Part shown: in pieces, positions 57,993 to 64,000 of the stretch
Layout: each line of letters starts with the position of its first letter
Position numbering within the stretch: the stretch's first letter is position 1
Source: Cyclina sinensis
Lineage: Eukaryota; Mollusca; Bivalvia; Venerida; Veneridae
Direction: 5' to 3'
Assembly (NCBI GenBank): GCA_012932295.1
Contig: JAAONU010000002.1
Coordinates: 36,825,521 to 36,889,520 of the forward strand
Length of the DNA stretch: 64,000 nt
The notes under the pieces: model-generated
Database searches by the model: none
Told to the model about the DNA's origin: nothing
What the model saw: only the letters and a program-made list of their open reading frames with translations
Made by a program: the position numbers and the translations under genes

Positions 57993-58720
57993 GCCACAGA
58001 CTTGAAACATTGTCAGTAGGCAGGTCTTGTTGAAGTGGAGTGCATTGTGCAAGAACCTTAACTCTGCCTTATTTATCCTTATAAATATTTCATTTTACAG
58101 TGATAAGGGACATTAAGCAGTGGTGCACTGTACAAAACGCATAACTCTGCAAGACTTTCTTTGAATGATTTCCCTTGATTTTTTTTTCTAAAGGACGATT
58201 CAATTTTAAAACTTTCACAGGGCGGCTTTCCATTGTTGGGAACGAAAGGCTACATATGGACATTCTATTGTAGTCTAAATTTGCATAAACTTGTTATTAA
58301 AGGTGTAGTCATGTTTGTTGGAAAAATAATCATTACATAATAACCAGTATTTTTCCCGAGAATTTATATTTCAGAAGAAGTTAATACAGATTTCTTTTCG
58401 ACTTTAAGAAAACACTGAAAAAAAAGTATGAATGTTAAGCTCTGAACCACTGCTGACCATATGATATAATCGTTAATGTCCACTCTAGACTTCATCGGTT
58501 CTACAAACTGTATCCATCGACGACTCTTTTTAAACTCTGCATTCTTATTTGGTCACGTCAAAATAATGGTTTAATGAAATATGTAATTCTTTTCGAATCT
58601 CAGATAATACTCAGTTTTTTGTTGTTGTTTTTTTCCAAAGAGTGTGTATAAGTTCATTAATTAGGGCAGTCTATTATTTTACACACTTTTTCCGTCGATT
58701 GTGTACAGTTTAGACCATCA
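57993..58720. other. B-specific sequence with a diverged tandem fragment
   Basis: The phrase AGTGCATTGTGCAAGAACCTTAACTCTG and GTGCACTGTACAAAACGC..AACTCTGC resemble the 22.85 kb tandem family. The rest is unrecognised AT-rich DNA absent from copy A. Confidence 0.4.
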
Positions 58721-60209
58721 AGAGTCTTAGCTTGCTCTTGGGAAGAACATCTACATTGTTTAGGTAAGAATATACGATATAGTTTGCGGCTTAATTGTTA
58801 CACTTCTCGACAAATTTCATGGTAGCATAATGTCGCCGCATTGTCCTTCACACATACGCTTGTCTGGGCTGTTACCCGAGTTCGCCGGAGAAATTTCAAA
58901 TTTACTGGCACAAATGTTCGCCTCAATGAGACGGTATATCGCGCACATGAACCAGGTCGGTAGTCCAAAGGTCAATGTCACATTTAGAGATCAAATGTCA
59001 TAATTTATTAAATTTATTTTTCTGGCATGAGTATCCCAAAGCTATTTAAACATACTAGTAATTGTATTAGTCGAATTTTCCCCCGGTTTGTTTCCAATGT
59101 TTTCTAGCCATGCCAAAGGGACGTCAGGGAGCATCCTTTGACGTCGCCGATATTCTTTTGGGTGTATTTAGTGTGGATGTCTCATAGGTTACTGTTGATA
59201 TTTGCCCTTACATAGGCTTTCGCAAGCCAGAAAATCTAAGATTGTTTTGTTTATGCGTCTATCAAGATTAAAACGAAGTCCTTGTTTATTAGTTTTTGCG
59301 GTAAGCGTTACATTTTAGGTTTACTTTAGGTGCTTAGAAAAACATAAAAAAGGATTTAGATTGAAGTTGTAACTTTCAATGATACTGAATTCAAAGTTTG
59401 AAGTTAGTGATATTTTAAAAGTGTTAAATTGAAAGAGAGGGTTCATTTACATCCGAACAGCCTTCTATACGCTGAAGCAATAAATGTTTCATAACTGGAG
59501 GGAGTAAGCTGTTTCTTTGCACAGAAAATTGCGTCAACTAATAAGCAGATCTTCGGTCATCTGTTATGTCAAAATCTTAAAAATATATTAATGCAAACTA
59601 ACATTTATCAGTTTTAATATCAGCAGTTATGACCTTCAGTTAATTTTACTGTAGTTTTATCTTGCGACCATACAATTTGCTTTTTTCCAGGTAGATTTCA
59701 AAAATGGATATTTCAAAAGTTTTTCCTAGATTTCTTGTTAGCTACAACATTTACAATATTTTTTTCAGGTATCATCAGTTGTTGAAACGTTAGGTGCTAT
59801 GCTGAACTCGAATCAATCCAACAGGTAAACAAATGGAGAAAAGTGCCCTGTTTGTTTAAGGTCAAAAGGGAAAGTTGAATACCTTAAAACTAATTACACA
59901 ATGTTTTAAGGTTTCAAAGATTCAGAAAATATTGAAAAAGATGCATGCTCATATGGAATACTATGCCTTTCTGAACTTGATTTTTATGTTTTGCATTAAA
60001 AAAGACTTGAATACACCAACTACTGATTAAAACAAAGCTATGAAAGTAAATGTACTTTAATGCCTTTCTGTTGGATTGTTTAATAGAATATATATAAATA
60101 TCACACGGATGGCCAGGGCACTGTAAACTAAACGCGTTTTTATCACTAAAAATATTTGTCTGTGTATTGTTAGACAGGTATAATTTTGGTGACGTGCATT
60201 TGAAACTAA

Positions 60210-60394
60210 ACAAAATGTCAGTCAAGATGCCAGCCTTCAAACGTAACAAACCAGTTGTACGTATTTTTCTCAGTCAACGCATGTCTATATTGCACGATTT
60301 GGTTTACTTTGAACATGCAAGCTTCCAGTTAAAAGTATCTTTAAATCGTAATGAAAATGCCAACGTTGCTTGTGTTCACCATGTTTACGATTGA
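60210..60394 (+). repeat. Motif Y copy 6, open frame shared with copy A
   Basis: Partner of 43,318-43,497. The frame from 60,227 stays open for 55 codons without indels relative to A. The stop falls one codon after the shared HHVYD ending. Confidence 0.45.
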
Positions 60395-62077
60395 TGCTTT
60401 TTAAGTATTCTTATTTTTTGTAAACTTTTGGTTTAAAATATTGTGGCAATATCTTATATGATATTGTCCTACGTCTAAAACAGCAGTTCTAGATATTGAC
60501 ACTCTTTAATATGAGGACCCAGTTTCATTTACAAATTTAATCCTTACTTTTATATCATAATACACCGGATTTACGTAAGTGTTGCAAATTGAATTATGCT
60601 TCTTAATCACTCCCATTATTGAAACGGCTAAATACAACAGCATCACTCACTAAATATATCAGTGCCTTCGGTCACGTGTGTATCACGAGATCCTAGGCAG
60701 ACCTAAAGACCTAAATATATCTTATGGATAATAAATTCATCGTAGCCTATCGTAGGAATAGTTTTATCACAATAATGATTCAGTTTATTTTATCTTTGCA
60801 AGTGAACCTTGATTTTTTTAAAAAAAAGTAAGGTCTGTCGAATAGTGAATAAACATGTTGTACTATATTTCAAAGCAAGCTTCGATAACGTCCTTTGCTT
60901 TGATATGTCACCTATTAATTTCAGTTAAGTTTCTGTTATATTTAAGTTCACTTATTGCCTGAAATATGACTTGAACTAATAATTCATCTTCATCACAAAG
61001 TACGACTTATTGAAATTTTGTCAGATTTCGTCTTATTATATACATGATGATTGTATGCTATTTTGACACTGTACTTACGGATTACTGGTGAGACGAACGA
61101 CATAGGACCGAAACAGCAACTATTAATTAATCTGAAACAACTTACTTTAACAGAAATGTAATTATTGCTAAAAATAGCTAAACACAGATTTCCAAATTCA
61201 ATTTCTTCTAGTAGTTTATGTTATGAAATGAAAATTAGTACTTAAAATTTTCCTTAACATATTTGCAAGTAAAATCTACTTTACAATACTTTCCCACCCA
61301 CCCATTTAGTTCATGTTTACATGTGAATCATTTACCTTGACAGAATAACATTAATTGATACAGTCCTTGCTGAGTCTATTTGATTTAACAAACACTCACA
61401 CGAACACACTAAAATAAACACTCACAAACAAACATGCACATAACAAAACACATACTTGTTTCTCTGCTCGTTATTCTCGTTCCATTCTTCTTCTTCAAAC
61501 AAACGATTAACCTCTTTGATATTAAGTCAGTTATTATTTATTTAAACTAGTCATTCATTTTAATTAATGACGATATGACAATTTCATTAATTAACCTTCT
61601 GTTTGAACAGTGAGAACAGACAGAACAAAATCCCTGTTGAAAAAATGAAAATAGAATGTAATGTTTTTGTAATGATTCCTTTTCAATTGTATTTAACTGG
61701 GAGCTGATAGGAATATAACTTGTTTATCAATAGGGAATTGACAAATTATAGTAATTTCGTGTACAGGTAAATTGATGACAACATGTAAAGATCCACTATA
61801 TCTGCAGATAAAATAAAAATTAAGTTATTATAATCGTTGTCAACGACTGCACCTTAGATATATCAATGGTGATATATTTAAAACATTCTCCTGGTGCTTG
61901 TGTAAAGTTCAGTATTCTGCTATTTATTTGACTCAACTTTGTCTTTATTTACTGAAAAAAAGAAAATGCTATATAATATAATGTTCTTAAATTTTAAAGT
62001 TTTTTAACTTATATTTAATATTTTACATTTTAGATCATAGAAGCACGACCATGTATTTCCTTGATTCCTTACATTTG

Positions 62078-62141
62078 AAACATGATTTCTGAATATGACC
62101 TAACTTACAATTTGGAACTCCACATCTTGTTTTAATGCTGA
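62078..62141 (+). repeat. 64 bp direct repeat, copy 1
   Basis: Begins AAACATGATTTCTGAATATG and ends TTGTTTTAATGCTGA. 61 of 64 bases match 63,625-63,688. Confidence 0.7.
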
Positions 62142-62499
62142 GCTTATCTAATTTGAAACACAGTTTTTGTCTTTTACTTTAGGTATGTGTAGCAGGGTCG
62201 ATTTTCGATGTTTTCGGCTATTCCTTAAAGATATTATTTTCTCCCATATGTCACCTCAGTTAAATCCCCTTTGTGTACCCCATTTGAATCTACTCAGATT
62301 TGCACGTGGTTATGCTTGAGTGAATCTCTCAAGGTCTCGCAGGGAACTTTGTTGGCTTCCAGTTTTCCTTGGAGAAGGATGTGTTCTTAGTTCCTTCTTT
62401 GTTATTTCTTCTTTTTGAAGAAATGTCAGTCTGTTTGAGGTGGTGATGTTTTAAAGGTAAAATGTTGTCTTGCTAGAGTGCTATTTCGTATTTATTTTA

Positions 62500-62716
62500 T
62501 TACAGTTTCTTTTTCCGTAAAGTTGAAATATTTAGCGGAATATTATGCAAGATGGCGGTCTTACTTGAAATCTGTATTTTCTGTCATTTGTCTACGTGTA
62601 ACACGCATGTATCTAATCCTTGACTTAATTCTCAACAGTTTACAGTCACATAGCACTGAGAGTATGGGTGAGACAGGAGAAAAGAGTGAAACCTTATTCC
62701 CATAGACTAGGTAAGC
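62500..62716 (+). promoter_or_regulatory. Possible start region: YY1-like site and splice donor
   Basis: CAAGATGGCGGTC at 62,548-62,560 is one base from the canonical YY1 element. A strong 5' splice consensus ACTAG/GTAAGC lies at 62,710/62,711. A non-coding or short first exon between them is conceivable. A possible acceptor TTTCCATAG at about 63,020 follows. The coding frame across the region (62,478-62,705) stops just before the donor, so no spliced protein can be proposed. Confidence 0.22.
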
Positions 62717-64000
62717 ATAGACCTGTGAAATACCATGTAATTTGTATGAAATGTATGTGTTTTTATAAAGGTTTCTGTGTTTTTATCATCAGCTAAATAT
62801 AGTTGTATTCTTTTAATGTGTTATTATAAAACCACTGGGCTATGATGTAATGACTATATTTGCGTTATTACAGTTGTCTTTAAAAAGACTATTTAAAACC
62901 AGTTGTTCACAGAAATATGAGGAAGCAATGATTAATATTTGTTGTATCTTATAATTGCTATATTTGTTTTCTAAGACATTTATATTTGATGTTTCATGGT
63001 TTTATTAACCTTTCCATAGAACTGGACCACCATGTAGACGAGTTCCATATATACTCTGTATTACAGACTTGCGGTAACAGTAAAGTGATTGAACCACCCC
63101 CACTGTTTGTTTTCTGTTACTCAAGACCCAGGGAACTCACCAGTATTACATATGCATGTTTTATTTTAAAAGCAGGCTCAAATGACAATCATTGATCAAG
63201 CAAGTTTAAATCAACCATGTATAACTTATCTGTAATATATATTTCATTCTCCTGTGATAGCAAATCTGTCGATTCAAACATAAGTAAAAGTTGACATAAA
63301 ACGCCTAAGTCCCGAGAAGCTTGTTAGACAAATGGCACTGAATAGTTCGTTAAACTGTTTTAATTATTTAATTGTATGTTTCGTTATGTTTCACATAATA
63401 TCCATAAGTGGATCTTGACTAACGATTTCCTGATGATCGCATGACTTGCATAACAGAATCTAAATTATATAAAAGTCAAAACTATCTCGTTCACATTATG
63501 TTACCTTTATCTGGTAGTTTAGTTTTGCTGTGCATTTCTTGTGTTTCAAATTTCAGAAACAGATTTTCTTCCATATTTTGTTCGTTGTGCTTTCTTTAAA
63601 TACCGCAGAAAGCATTTCGAAACAAAACATGATTTCTGAATATGACTTGACGTACAATTTGGAACTCCACATCTTGTTTTAATGCTGAACATAATAATTC
63701 TTCAAGTATTCTCAAGACAAGACATTCATATTATTTGAAATGAACTGAAATATAAGTTTTTTACAGAGAAAAAGAGCTTAATATGATACTTTGACATTAT
63801 TTCGTTGACGTTCTAATGATACATTTAGACTCATATTACTTTAACTGACTTTTAAATGACAAAACATACATTCTTGGTGGTGGAATAAGTCGTTCTTTGA
63901 TCGTGTTATTGCATTTTTGTTCAAATAAAAAAACTATACTTACGTGTCAATGAAGTAATTTGAAATGAAAATAATTACGTACACTTTTATTGGTCTTCGA
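62717..64000. other. No confident gene; second copy of 64 bp repeat at 63,625-63,688
   Basis: AT-rich to the window edge. A 69-codon frame at 62,986-63,195 is of ordinary quality. The 64 bp direct repeat is the only structure seen. Confidence 0.45.

Larger units (their letters stand above)
54605..62060 (+). repeat. Segmental duplication copy B (~7.5 kb)
   Basis: Direct copy of 40,025-47,540; anchors are listed there. Copy B lacks the three A insertions. It has about 1.1 kb of its own at 54,870-55,990 and about 2.1 kb at 56,608-58,720, the latter containing a hairpin-tailed tandem element. By eye the aligned parts look 80-90 percent identical with many small indels. Confidence 0.85.

Noticed and set aside
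62078..63688. LTR retrotransposon
   Set aside because: The direct repeats are only 64 bp, and no primer-binding site, polypurine tract or gag/pol-like frame lies between them.

Overview
The window looks like non-coding or intronic nuclear DNA from a bivalve mollusc. The sequence is AT-rich, and no open frame exceeds about 140 codons. None has a recognisable conserved domain. The interspersed repeats have a bivalve-like style: tandem cores read as diverged 100-220 bp units, tails rich in GGACGGACGGACG, and ends of the form CTCAGGTGAGCTAAAA. The organism call is inference from repeat style. No gene identifies the species, and no bacterial, organellar or viral gene was seen.

Layout. 0-9 kb is mostly unique sequence. 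It has a CRE/TATA/YY1-like cluster at 0.34-0.61 kb, a diverged bivalve-type tandem repeat at 2.7-3.2 kb and a short ORF with a signal-like N-terminus at 5.8 kb. 9.5-12.2 kb is a large inverted repeat with a 1.8 kb spacer. 15.3 kb holds a near-perfect 150 bp hairpin and 17.2-17.8 kb a 570 bp element with about 70 bp inverted ends. 18-24 kb carries several tandem-repeat elements, including the reversed 3' end of a hairpin-tailed family at 21.7 kb and a nine-unit tandem block at 22.85-24.2 kb. At 25.07-26.14 kb lies a complete foldback element with a 9 bp target duplication. Its two GC-rich arrays are mirror images, unit by unit. A tRNA-derived SINE with an 8 bp target duplication follows at 26.29 kb. 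30.2-30.6 kb is a palindromic MITE, 31.5-32.5 kb a 21 bp hierarchical satellite, and 32.87-33.30 kb a TTAA-flanked element containing a tRNA-like segment.

The right half is dominated by a segmental duplication. Copy A is about 40.03-47.54 kb and copy B about 54.61-62.06 kb, in direct orientation with an offset near 14.58 kb. Comparing the copies reveals three insertions in A whose empty sites survive in B (40,710-41,282; about 43,767-44,416; 45,647-47,244), each with a target-site duplication. Copy B carries about 2.1 kb absent from A, including a hairpin-tailed tandem element. Between the copies lies a 2.56 kb member of the same hairpin-tailed family with two unrelated tandem cores.

Candidate genes are weak. 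The best is a 56-residue minus-strand ORF at 53.2 kb with a textbook signal peptide and two cysteines. The other possible coding pieces (5.8 kb, 39.8 kb, 47.6 kb) are low confidence. No pathway or operon can be described. The biological interest is in repeat architecture. All identities and boundaries were judged by eye, without alignment or database search.
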